Source: Eisenbergiella sp963559585
GTDB lineage: Bacteria > Bacillota > Clostridia > Lachnospirales > Lachnospiraceae
Direction of reading: 5' to 3'
Assembly: GCA_963559585.1 (NCBI GenBank)
Contig: CAUWLJ010000006.1
Span: 4,241 to 68,240 of the forward strand
Length of the DNA: 64,000 bases
Shown piece after piece: positions 50,371-58,591 of this stretch. Position 1 is the stretch's first letter. Each line of letters opens with the position of its first letter. The notes beneath the pieces are model-generated. The model was not told the origin of the DNA and made no database searches. It saw only the letters and a list, made by a program, of their open reading frames with translations. Position numbers and translations under genes: made by a program.

Positions 50371-53139
50371 ATGGAAGGACAGGAGACGGGCAGAAAAAGA
50401 AAAAAAGGCAGGAAGCAGGCGGTCCGCAGTATGGCTCTTCTGCTTGCCGCAGCCTTGATACTGGGGGACGGAGTAAGCGCGGCGGCGGCAGGGATACCGG
50501 AAAAGGATGAAAATGTATATGCAAATCTGAATCAGGATGGGAGCGTGGACGCCGTATATGTGGTGAACGCCTGGCAGCTGGAAGAGCCCGGCCGGATCGT
50601 GGATCACGGGCGATATTCTTCCGTAAAAAATCTGACCTCCCAGGAGCAGATTCTCACCAGAGGCGACGAGGTGAAGGTAGACGCCCCTGCCGGAAAGTTT
50701 TATTATCAGGGCACGCTGAAGAAAGGGGAGCTTCCGTGGGAGATTTCCATTTCCTACTATCTGGACGGAAAGGAGATTCAGGCGGAGGAACTGGCCGGGA
50801 AGAGCGGTGCTTTGAAGCTGTGCATTCATGTGGGACAGAACAAAAAGGCCGAGAAGGTATTTTGGGAAAATTATCTGCTTCAGGCAGGGGTGACTATGGA
50901 CATGGACCGCTGCAGCCGCCTGAAGGCAGCCGGAGCCACGGTGGCCAACGTGGGGGCGAAGAAGCAGCTTCTCTACAATATCATGGCGGGCAGCGAGAAG
51001 GATATTGTGATTACCGCGGACGTGGTGGATTTTGAGATGGAGCCCATCACCTTTCAGGGGGTTCCCATGTCCTTTGAAATCGACAGGGATGCGCTGGAAA
51101 TGGAGAACCTGTACGAAAAAACGGGCGAGGTGAAGAACGCGGCGGAAGAGTTTTCTGATGGAGCGCAAAGCATACAGGAGGGAACCGGTGTACTCAAGGA
51201 GGGGGCAGAGGGGCTGCAGAAGGGGGCGCAGAGCCTGCAGGAAGGCGCAGAAAGCTATGCAGAGGGGGCGCAGACCCTGGGAGACGGGGTGGACTCTCTG
51301 AAGGAGGGAAGCGAGGAGCTCTCTTCCGGGGCGGAGGAGCTTTCTTCCGGCATCAGGGCCCTGCGGGACGGCGTGAAAGCCATGCAGGAGGGCTATCGTG
51401 GAGAGGACGGCCTGGCTGCCGGCGCGCGGAAGCTGGCAGAGGGGGCAGACAAGCTGGCAGCAGGGAGCGAACAGATGAAAACGGGCGTGGGAGCACTGAT
51501 TTCCATGATCCGCCAGATGGGAAACGGAGGCCTGACCAGTCAGGTGGATGCGAAGGTGAAGGAAGAGCTTGAGGCGGCAGTGGAGCAGATTCAGGACCCG
51601 GTTATCAGGGAAATTCTGAAGAAGCTTCTGGAAAAACTGCCGGAAGGCGGATACCGCGAAGCGGTGTCTGAACTGGAGAAGCTTCTGGACGAGCGGATCA
51701 AAGTACTGGAGGAACAACTGGAATCCATGGGCTCATTCATCCAAGAGGAGAAGGAAAAGACGGACGTACCAGAGGAAGGGCTGCTTTTGGAGGAGGAAAC
51801 AGAGACAGAGACCGAAACCGAAACAGAGACTGAAACAGAAACAGAGGCTGGAACAGAGACCGAGACAGAAAGAGAGACCGAAATCGAAACAGAAACAGAG
51901 ACAGTAACAGAAACGGAAACAGAGACAGAAGGAACCGAAACAGAAGGAACAGAGCCGGAAACCAGCACAGAATCTTCGGTGGAAACAGAAAATGGAACAG
52001 CTTCCCCCTCAGAGCCGGAAACAGAAAACGCAGCGGGCTCATCATCAGAGGAGGAAATGGAATCCGGAGCAGGCTTGCCGTCAGAGGCGGAAATGGAAAA
52101 TGAAACCGGTTCCCTGTCGAAGCCGGGAACAGAAAAGGGCACAGGCTCTTCGGCGGAACCGAAGGCGGAAAAGGCTGTGAATCTGCAGACGCGCTCTGAT
52201 GCTGCGGCGAATGGGGCGTATCCTCCTGCCCTTTTCTGGCGCGATACAGGAAGGCTTGACCGGATGAAGGGAGGAGCGGATGACGCCATCTGTTTCTATA
52301 AGGGCCGTGCCAGAACGGCAGCTTTTGAAGGGGGAGCGGGTGAGAAGGAGGCCGAACAGGGTATCTCTGTGCTGGCCGTTTCGGAGAGGGAAGCGGGGGA
52401 GGGACTGCAGAATGGAAAACAGGATATCATGTCTGTGGTAAAGCAGCTGATCCTCTGCTACAGGCTGAAGGCGGCCATGGAAAGGCTTCTGGGAGCTTAT
52501 GATGTGGCCGGAGAGATGGAGGCCCAGCTTGGAAATGAAAGCACCCAGGCCCAGCTGTCCCAGCTGGAGGAAGGTATTGGCGCACTGAATGGGGGCGTGA
52601 AGGAGCTGGCCGGGGGCACAAAAAAGCTTGCCGACGGTGTGGATCAGCTTGCCGATGGGGCCGGTCAGCTTGCGGATGGAGCGGATGAACTGGCCGATGG
52701 AGGCGCCGCCTTTGCGGATGGGACGAAGGAACTGACGGAGGGGGTATCCCAGCTTGCGGATGGAACGGATGTGCTTCTGGATGCGGCGGAGGCTTTAAAG
52801 GACGGAAGCGCCCAGTTCGCGGAAGGGACAGGTAATCTGGCGGACGGAGCCAGACAGCTGATGGACGGCGCGGACAGCCTCAGAGAAGGGACGGACGAAT
52901 TTAAGGAGAAAAGCAAAGATATGGACGGCCAGATCCATGAGGAGATCGACGGTGTGGTGGACAGCTTTTCAGGCAGTGATTTTGTCCCGGTCTCCTTCGT
53001 ATCAGACAAAAATAAGAACGTGGAGCTGGTGCAGTTTGTGATGAAAACGGCAGGAATCCAGATTCCAGAGCCGGAGGAGATTCCGGTGGAGGAAGAGCCT
53101 GAGGGCTTTTGGAAGAGATTGGCGGCGCTGTTTGGGTGA
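50371..53139 (+). CDS. Secreted protein with xxxLxxG heptad repeats and a Glu-Thr tract
   Basis: The product is about 922 residues. A signal peptide (RSMALLLAAALILGDGVSAA) is followed by a beta-rich N-terminal domain (about residues 35-240). Then come runs of heptads of the form xxxLxxG, such as GLQKGAQSLQEGAESYAEGA and, near the C-terminus, KKLADGVDQLADGAGQLADG. These are typical of surface-exposed YhgE/Pip-like stalks. Between them, at 51795-51960, lies a Glu-Thr tract. The end has an amphipathic FWKRLAALFG but no membrane helix. ATG 50371 has GGGAGG eight bases upstream. Coexpression with the MMPL transporter suggests an outside partner or a periplasm-like tether. Function is unknown. Confidence 0.72.
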   Translation: MEGQETGRKRKKGRKQAVRSMALLLAAALILGDGVSAAAAGIPEKDENVYANLNQDGSVDAVYVVNAWQLEEPGRIVDHGRYSSVKNLTSQEQILTRGDEVKVDAPAGKFYYQGTLKKGELPWEISISYYLDGKEIQAEELAGKSGALKLCIHVGQNKKAEKVFWENYLLQAGVTMDMDRCSRLKAAGATVANVGAKKQLLYNIMAGSEKDIVITADVVDFEMEPITFQGVPMSFEIDRDALEMENLYEKTGEVKNAAEEFSDGAQSIQEGTGVLKEGAEGLQKGAQSLQEGAESYAEGAQTLGDGVDSLKEGSEELSSGAEELSSGIRALRDGVKAMQEGYRGEDGLAAGARKLAEGADKLAAGSEQMKTGVGALISMIRQMGNGGLTSQVDAKVKEELEAAVEQIQDPVIREILKKLLEKLPEGGYREAVSELEKLLDERIKVLEEQLESMGSFIQEEKEKTDVPEEGLLLEEETETETETETETETETEAGTETETERETEIETETETVTETETETEGTETEGTEPETSTESSVETENGTASPSEPETENAAGSSSEEEMESGAGLPSEAEMENETGSLSKPGTEKGTGSSAEPKAEKAVNLQTRSDAAANGAYPPALFWRDTGRLDRMKGGADDAICFYKGRARTAAFEGGAGEKEAEQGISVLAVSEREAGEGLQNGKQDIMSVVKQLILCYRLKAAMERLLGAYDVAGEMEAQLGNESTQAQLSQLEEGIGALNGGVKELAGGTKKLADGVDQLADGAGQLADGADELADGGAAFADGTKELTEGVSQLADGTDVLLDAAEALKDGSAQFAEGTGNLADGARQLMDGADSLREGTDEFKEKSKDMDGQIHEEIDGVVDSFSGSDFVPVSFVSDKNKNVELVQFVMKTAGIQIPEPEEIPVEEEPEGFWKRLAALFG
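51795..51960 (+). repeat. Hexanucleotide-like Glu-Thr coding repeat
   Basis: About 165 bases consist of repeated GAAAC/GAGAC units that encode alternating Glu and Thr with occasional Arg, Ile, Val, Ala or Gly. Such tracts often change length by slippage in multiples of six bases, which would keep the frame. Confidence 0.8.
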
Positions 53140-53199
53140 AAAAGGAATGGATGGGGAGCATGATGCAGCGCAACGACAAAGGGAGTGATGCGGAGAAAG

Positions 53200-53332
53200 T
53201 TGCGCAATGGACGATGAAAAATTGTGAAAAACGCATATTTTCACAGATATTGTTTGGGATACCGGTATATTGACGAAAGAAAGGCTTATTTTTTATAATA
53301 ATTATATCTAAAAAGCGGAGAGAGTGCGCAAC
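53200..53332 (+). promoter_or_regulatory. Promoter and TGCGCA operators of the LacI-type regulator gene
   Basis: TTGACG (53270-53275) and TATAAT (53294-53299) have an 18-base spacer. A palindrome TTGCGCAA lies upstream at 53200-53207 and GTGCGCAAC lies just after the promoter at 53324-53332. The same core, TGCGCA, recurs at the second promoter of this locus. The regulator probably controls itself. Confidence 0.7.
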
Positions 53333-53454
53333 AAACAGAAAAACAAATCTGGCTGTATGTGCTGTGGGAGAGCGCTGTAGGAAAGGTGGGACGGGGGAAA
53401 AAAGTGCAGATGCAAAGCTGTACTGCAGAATATGGGGAAGGGTGTAAAATAAGG

Positions 53455-54438
53455 ATGACGATAAGTGATATGGCAAAGGAACTGGGCGTTTCTAAAAGTA
53501 CCGTATCCCGTGCTTTGTCTGGAAAAGGAAGAATAGGAGAAGAAACCCGTCAGAGGATTCGTCAGTTCGCAAGGGAGCATGAAGAAGGCCGACAGGGAGA
53601 AAGGGCAGGAAAAAGGGAGGAGACGAGGAGTTTAGGGGTTTCCTTTCCGGACGATATTTTTGTGAGCGGCAATCAGTATTTTTTTGAGTGCCTTTTGGGG
53701 ATTTATGAATCTGCGGCTCTTATGGGGTATAATGTTCTGGTTACGGCAGGAGCGGCGCAGGATATTTCCGGGATTCAAAAGCTTGTGGAGCAGCAGAAGG
53801 TAGACGGAATGATCCTGACCAGAAGCATGGAGGATGATAAAGCATTGCGTTACCTGGCGGAGCAGAATTTTCCTACAGGTGTTACAGGTTTATGCAGCTT
53901 TGATAACATTATTCAAGTGGATACGGACAATGAAGGGGCGGCAGAGATGTTGACGTCCCTGCTGATCAGCAAGGGATACAGGCGGTTTGCACTGATTCTG
54001 GACGATATGTCCTATCATGTAAATCGAAGCCGTTATGAAGGCTTTTACAAAGCAATTTTAAAAAACGGTCTTCGGAAGGAAATGCAGGAAATCTATACGG
54101 GTAAGCTTAGAAAGGAACGCCTCAATTCTATCATTGCAAATCTGCTTTCCAGAAAAGTGGAATGTGTAATCTGCGGAGACGATATTCTGTGCATCAGTCT
54201 GATCTCACAGCTTTTGGTGGAAGGGTATCGGATTCCGAAGGATATCGCAATGGCTTCCCTTTACAACAGTGCGGCGCTCAACAGCTTTGTACCTACAGTG
54301 ACCGCTGTGGATGTGTCTGCCAGAATGGTGGGAAATGTGATAGGAAAGCAGATGATTCAGTTCCTGCAGGGAATGGATTATCAGAAAACAACGATGATCG
54401 ATTATGAAATTTTAATCCGTTCATCTACTTACAGATAA
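53455..54438 (+). CDS. LacI family transcriptional regulator of galactan use
   Basis: The 327-residue protein begins MTISDMAKELGVSKSTVSRA, the LacI helix-turn-helix, with LSGKGRIGEETRQRI forming the end of the DNA-binding domain. A charged linker leads to a periplasmic-binding-like sensor domain (LGVSFPDDIFVSGNQYFFEC onward) that would bind the inducing sugar. ATG 53455 is the only start fitting the family; its ribosome site is weak. Palindromes with a TGCGCA core lie before this gene and before the transporter operon, which is the best evidence for its operators. It is followed by the GH53 gene. Confidence 0.9.
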   Translation: MTISDMAKELGVSKSTVSRALSGKGRIGEETRQRIRQFAREHEEGRQGERAGKREETRSLGVSFPDDIFVSGNQYFFECLLGIYESAALMGYNVLVTAGAAQDISGIQKLVEQQKVDGMILTRSMEDDKALRYLAEQNFPTGVTGLCSFDNIIQVDTDNEGAAEMLTSLLISKGYRRFALILDDMSYHVNRSRYEGFYKAILKNGLRKEMQEIYTGKLRKERLNSIIANLLSRKVECVICGDDILCISLISQLLVEGYRIPKDIAMASLYNSAALNSFVPTVTAVDVSARMVGNVIGKQMIQFLQGMDYQKTTMIDYEILIRSSTYR

Positions 54439-54454
54439 CTGCTGACGAAGACAC

Positions 54455-54536
54455 GGCTATTTGTGCCGGAGCGTCACAGACAGCCTTGATGGCAGACGGG
54501 AAATCACATTCACGATTTCCCGCCGTTCCGCTTCGG
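54455..54536 (+). ncRNA. Candidate structured RNA leader, copy 2 (before GH53 gene)
   Basis: This copy shares TTTGTGCCGGAGCGTCACA with 24811-24833. The first stem (GGCT...TGTG with CACA...AGCC, 11 positions, one mismatch) again has the loop CCGGAGCGT. The second hairpin is GACGGGAAATC/GATTTCCCG. CGCTTCGG (about 54529-54536) can pair with the loop through one G-U pair, while copy 1 has CGCTCCGG. Keeping the pairing while the base changes supports a real structure, though two copies are few. Confidence 0.5.
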
Positions 54537-54593
54537 AATGGGGAGTAACCCAGTGGATTCGGTACAGCTGTTACAGAAACAGTGGAGGTAAAA

Positions 54594-56336
54594 GTGAAAG
54601 AAAAATTGGATTTTTACAAAGGGGCAGATATTTCATTCCTTCCTCAGTGTATGGATGCGGGAATGCAGGTGAAGGATTTTGATGGTTCTGTGATGGAGCC
54701 GATTGCATTGCTTCAAAAATATGGGGTAAATGCCATCAGGCTGCGTATCTGGCATACTCCAGGAAACGTTCCGGAATCTGGCGGCTACTGCGATTTGGAG
54801 CACACAGTCGCTCTGGCGAAGAAGATCTGCGCGCATGGCATGAGGTTTATGCTGGATTTTCATTATTCCGATTTCTGGGCGGACCCTGGACAGCAGAGAA
54901 AGCCAAAGGACTGGGAGAAGCTGAGTGGGCGTGAATTGGAAGAAGCCGTTTTTTCTTATACGAGGGATGTGCTTTTGACGCTTCAGGCGGAAGGGGTGCT
55001 GCCGGATATTGTGCAGATCGGGAATGAGATCAGAAGCGGTCTGTTGTTTCCAGAGGGAGAACTGCCCAATTACGCTGGGATGACAAGGCTTGTAAATGCA
55101 GGGATAGCAGGGGCGAGAAGTGTGGCTGATTCCTCGCAGATGCAGGTTATGATCCATTTGGATCAGGGAGGAAGATACTTCTATCTCAAGGAATGGTTTT
55201 CCAACGCGTTTGCAAATGGCTTAGACGACTTTGATCTGATCGGTCTTTCCTATTATCCGTTTTGGCACGGTACCTACACTGATTTGAAAGAAACGATGAC
55301 ACAGCTTTTGCAGGAGTACCGCAAACCCATCATGATTGTTGAGAGCGCCTATGCCTGGAGAAAATGCAGGAATGGTTTTATTGATGAGGCGCAGGAGAAA
55401 ATTGCGGGTTTTCCTGCAAGTCCGGAGGGGCAGAGAAGAGTTCTTGAATTGGTAAACGGAATTGTGGCTTCTCTGCCGGATCAGATGGGGATGGGCGTAT
55501 TCTATTGGGAACCGGTCTGCATACCCGTAAACGGTGTTGGCGCATGGGCGGAGAATATGGGGGTTTTGGATGAGAATGGACAGGTACTGGATGGTATTCG
55601 TGCCTTTTCCTTTACCAGAGCAGGGTATGATCCCACTGCGTGGGTGAAGGTATATGAACCAAAAGAACTCACGGTTTTGAAAGGAGCGCCTGTGACGCTG
55701 CCGGAAGAGGCCGCTGTACTGCTGGCGGACGGAAGCCTTATAAGAAAGAAGGTTTGCTGGGAAGAAGGAGAAAAGGCGTTTGTGCAGCCGGGCAGCTATC
55801 GGCTGCATGGTGTTGTGGAAGATTTGGACGCGGTATCTTTAAGAAGGCTTCCCGTTTCAGTGACAGTACAGGTGATGGAACATTCTGTGCAGCGGGAAAA
55901 TCTCCTTCAGGATGTGAATTGGGATGAGGGAATGGCATGGTGGGACACACAGGGGGATATGGAATCTGTGGTTTTTCAGGTATATCCAGACTTTATAGAC
56001 CCCTATCCTGCACCTCCGGTCAATGCGCTTCGAGTGGAAGGAGCAAGAAATTTCAGATTTCGGATCAGTCAGGAAGTACGAATCACAGAAGCAGGATACT
56101 ATTGCTTTGAAGCACAGATCCAGGGAACCGATACAACAGGTGTTCAGGTAACATTATTTGTGGAGAGCCGGCATGAAAAGGAGGAGCAGCTGATTCATTT
56201 GACAGAGCATGAATTTGCGGACTGCAGAATGGAAAAGGTGTGGCTGGAATCTGGAACGGTGTCTGTGGGTGTTTCTATCATGGCGTCTCCCATGTACATG
56301 ATGCTGCGCAGACTGGCTTTTTTCCGGGTGGAATAA
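54594..56336 (+). CDS. GH53 endo-beta-1,4-galactanase, cytoplasmic
   Basis: The 580-residue enzyme begins MKEKLDFYKGADISFLPQCM, the GH53 opening, and has GVNAIRLRIWHTP, MLDFHYSDFWADPGQQRKP, the acid/base glutamate in VQIGNEIRSG (E145), YYPFWHGTYTDL and the nucleophile in IMIVESAYAW (E250). A C-terminal beta-rich domain (from about 360) is likely a sugar-binding or accessory module. There is no signal peptide, unlike most GH53 galactanases, so it should act on imported oligosaccharides. GTG 54594 has GGAGG at 54584-54588. Confidence 0.92.
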   Translation: MKEKLDFYKGADISFLPQCMDAGMQVKDFDGSVMEPIALLQKYGVNAIRLRIWHTPGNVPESGGYCDLEHTVALAKKICAHGMRFMLDFHYSDFWADPGQQRKPKDWEKLSGRELEEAVFSYTRDVLLTLQAEGVLPDIVQIGNEIRSGLLFPEGELPNYAGMTRLVNAGIAGARSVADSSQMQVMIHLDQGGRYFYLKEWFSNAFANGLDDFDLIGLSYYPFWHGTYTDLKETMTQLLQEYRKPIMIVESAYAWRKCRNGFIDEAQEKIAGFPASPEGQRRVLELVNGIVASLPDQMGMGVFYWEPVCIPVNGVGAWAENMGVLDENGQVLDGIRAFSFTRAGYDPTAWVKVYEPKELTVLKGAPVTLPEEAAVLLADGSLIRKKVCWEEGEKAFVQPGSYRLHGVVEDLDAVSLRRLPVSVTVQVMEHSVQRENLLQDVNWDEGMAWWDTQGDMESVVFQVYPDFIDPYPAPPVNALRVEGARNFRFRISQEVRITEAGYYCFEAQIQGTDTTGVQVTLFVESRHEKEEQLIHLTEHEFADCRMEKVWLESGTVSVGVSIMASPMYMMLRRLAFFRVE

Positions 56337-56374
56337 GCGAAGAAAATATTTGGAAAGAATAGCGTAATATAGGA

Positions 56375-56418
56375 AATGCCGGTAAAATGTCGAGCCTTTG
56401 ACAGTACCGGCATTTTTT
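56375..56418 (+). terminator. Terminator after the GH53 gene
   Basis: AATGCCGGTA (56375-56384) and TACCGGCATT (56405-56414) form a perfect 10-bp stem around a 20-nt loop, with a run of T following. Confidence 0.85.
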
Positions 56419-56471
56419 CTGGAAGAAATTTTGAAAAGAAAAGGCGGTGATGAGGGGAATAGAAAAAGGAA

Positions 56472-56643
56472 TGCGCAAATGTTGCGCAAAAATGCGCAAT
56501 CAAGGCGATAAATTTATTAAAACTGTACTTATTTTTAAAAAATAAATTTGTAATTATTCAAATTGACTTTTTTATAGTCGAAATATATAATGATTTACAG
56601 CAAAAAGTCAGGGACAACTGAAAGGGATGCGCAAATTGCGCAA
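56472..56643 (+). promoter_or_regulatory. Promoter of the galactoside transport operon with five TGCGCA operators
   Basis: TTGACT (56563-56568) and TATAAT (56586-56591) are 17 bases apart. Upstream, TGCGCA occurs at 56472, 56483 and 56493, spaced 11 and 10 bases so that they face the same side of the helix. Downstream in the leader it occurs at 56628 and 56637. LacI-type repressors often bind CG-centred palindromes, and sites on both sides of the promoter, about 150 bases apart, invite repression by looping. The regulator at 53455 is the obvious candidate. Confidence 0.8.
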
Positions 56644-56660
56644 CAGAAAGGGAAGATATT

Positions 56661-57590
56661 ATGCAGACGAAAAGGAAGAAAGGGTTTCTGAGAAAACTGT
56701 ATAAGTACCGCGTCTATCTTCTGATGCTTGCACCTGCTGTGATCTATACGCTGATTTTTGCGTACTATCCAATGACAGGCGTGGTGATGGCATTTAAAAA
56801 GTATAATTATGCAGGCGGAATCTGGGGAAGTCCCTGGAATGGTCTTGATAATTTTGCCTTTTTCTTTAAATCGGGGCAGGCGGGAATTGTGACCAGAAAT
56901 ACGGTGCTGTACAATCTGGCATTCATTTTGATCGGCACCTTCACTCAGGTGGCTGTGGCAGTTTTTTTGACAGAGATCAGAGGAAAGCGGTTCCGGAAAA
57001 TCAGCCAGTCCATGATGTTTCTTCCTTATTTTATATCCTGGGTTATCGTAGGCGTAATGGCGTTTAATATTTTCAGCTCGGATTATGGCTTTATCAACCG
57101 GCTGATCACCTTGTTCGGAGGAGAGAAGATTTCTTTCTATACCAAGCCTCAGTACTGGCCTTTTATCCTGATCTTTTTCAATGTGTGGAAGGGCGTGGGA
57201 TATGGATCGGTTATGTATCTGGCGGCCATCATGGGAATTGACACTTCAGTATATGAGGCGGCGGCCATAGACGGGGCGAATGTATTCCAGCGGATTTTTA
57301 GGGTAACGATCCCGATGATTATGCCCACCATGATAATTTTGCTGCTTATGAGCGTGGGAGGAATCTTTAAGGGCAATTTCGATCTGTTCTATAATCTGGT
57401 CGGCAACAACGGACTTCTGTACAACTACACGGATGTTATCGACACGCTGGCGATGAGAGCTCTGATTTCCAGCAACGATTTCGGAATGTCCGCGGCGATA
57501 GGCCTGTTCCAGTCCGTGCTCTGCCTAGTTACTGTGACGGTTGTGAATAAATTGGTAAGCGTGTATGACAGAGATTACGCTTTGTTCTGA
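56661..57590 (+). CDS. ABC transporter permease (LplB/MalF-like)
   Basis: The 309-residue permease has six helices, starting YRVYLLMLAPAVIYTLIFAY, and the EAA loop EAAAIDGANVFQRIFRVTIP near residues 198-217 that docks on the ATPase. It belongs to the LplB-type carbohydrate permeases that work with large lipoprotein binding proteins. AGGGAAG precedes the ATG. It is the first gene of a three-gene import unit; no ATP-binding gene is present, as usual for systems sharing an MsmX-type ATPase. Confidence 0.93.
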   Translation: MQTKRKKGFLRKLYKYRVYLLMLAPAVIYTLIFAYYPMTGVVMAFKKYNYAGGIWGSPWNGLDNFAFFFKSGQAGIVTRNTVLYNLAFILIGTFTQVAVAVFLTEIRGKRFRKISQSMMFLPYFISWVIVGVMAFNIFSSDYGFINRLITLFGGEKISFYTKPQYWPFILIFFNVWKGVGYGSVMYLAAIMGIDTSVYEAAAIDGANVFQRIFRVTIPMIMPTMIILLLMSVGGIFKGNFDLFYNLVGNNGLLYNYTDVIDTLAMRALISSNDFGMSAAIGLFQSVLCLVTVTVVNKLVSVYDRDYALF

Positions 57591-57604
57591 GGAGGAGGGA
57601 AAGC

Positions 57605-58528
57605 ATGGATAAGTCAAATCATTTGGGAAAGGTAAAACAAGGAAAAGACGTTATTGCCCTGCATGCGATGGCGTACTGCTTTACCGGTCTGCTGGCGCTG
57701 CTGTGTCTGATCCCGTTTCTGATGGTTCTGGCAGGCTCGTTTTCCTCAGAAGAGGCGATTACGGCCAATGGCTTCTCTCTTCTGCCGCAGGATTTCTCGC
57801 TGGAAGCTTATAAGACCGTGTTCAAGGAGCCGATGGTTGTGGTCCGCGCCTATGCGACCACGATCTGTCTGACGGCGGCAGGAACGTTCATTGGGCTTCT
57901 GGTGCAGACGATGACGGCGTATGTGCTGTCGAGGAAGGATTTTGAGTGGAGAAACGGTTTTTCCTTCTTCTTTTACTTTACTACCTTGTTCAGCGGAGGA
58001 CTGGTACCGGTCTATATTCTGTACACGCAGACGCTGAAGCTGCAGGACAGTTATCTGGCGCTTCTGCTGCCGTTGGTCTTTTCTGTATACAACCTGCTGG
58101 TTATGAAAAGCTATATATCCGCCATTCCTGATTCTCTGATCGATGCGGCGAAGATTGACGGCTGTGGAGAGGTGCGTACTCTCTTCCAGGTGGTGCTGCC
58201 CATGATCAAGCCTGCGCTTGCAACTGTGGGACTGTTCATCGCGCTGGCCTATTGGAATGACTGGTACAATGCGATGCTGTACATCAAATCGGAGGAGCGT
58301 TACCCGCTACAGTATTTCCTGTATCAACAGGTAAACAATATTGAATCCTATAAGAAGCTGATTTCCAGCAACGCGGTAAGCAGCGCTGTGGTGAGTTCTC
58401 TGTCACTGCCGACCCAGACGCTGAAGATGGCGCTGACTATTGTGGTGACAGGCCCGATCATACTGGCATTTCCCGTTGTGCAGAAATATTTTGTACAGGG
58501 CATCACCATCGGTGCAGTGAAGGGATAA
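57605..58528 (+). CDS. ABC transporter permease (YtcP/MalG-like)
   Basis: The 307-residue second permease has six helices and the EAA loop DAAKIDGCGEVRTLFQVVLP near residues 180-200. It ends with KYFVQGITIGAVKG, characteristic of the YtcP/LplC subgroup. It starts 14 bases after the first permease gene behind GGAGGAGGG and forms the import channel with it. The SBP gene follows after 63 bases. Confidence 0.93.
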   Translation: MDKSNHLGKVKQGKDVIALHAMAYCFTGLLALLCLIPFLMVLAGSFSSEEAITANGFSLLPQDFSLEAYKTVFKEPMVVVRAYATTICLTAAGTFIGLLVQTMTAYVLSRKDFEWRNGFSFFFYFTTLFSGGLVPVYILYTQTLKLQDSYLALLLPLVFSVYNLLVMKSYISAIPDSLIDAAKIDGCGEVRTLFQVVLPMIKPALATVGLFIALAYWNDWYNAMLYIKSEERYPLQYFLYQQVNNIESYKKLISSNAVSSAVVSSLSLPTQTLKMALTIVVTGPIILAFPVVQKYFVQGITIGAVKG

Positions 58529-58591
58529 GATTTATGCAGATGTATTTCCGTGAAAGCGGTAAATATAAATGAAATAGTTAAGGAGGAAGAT

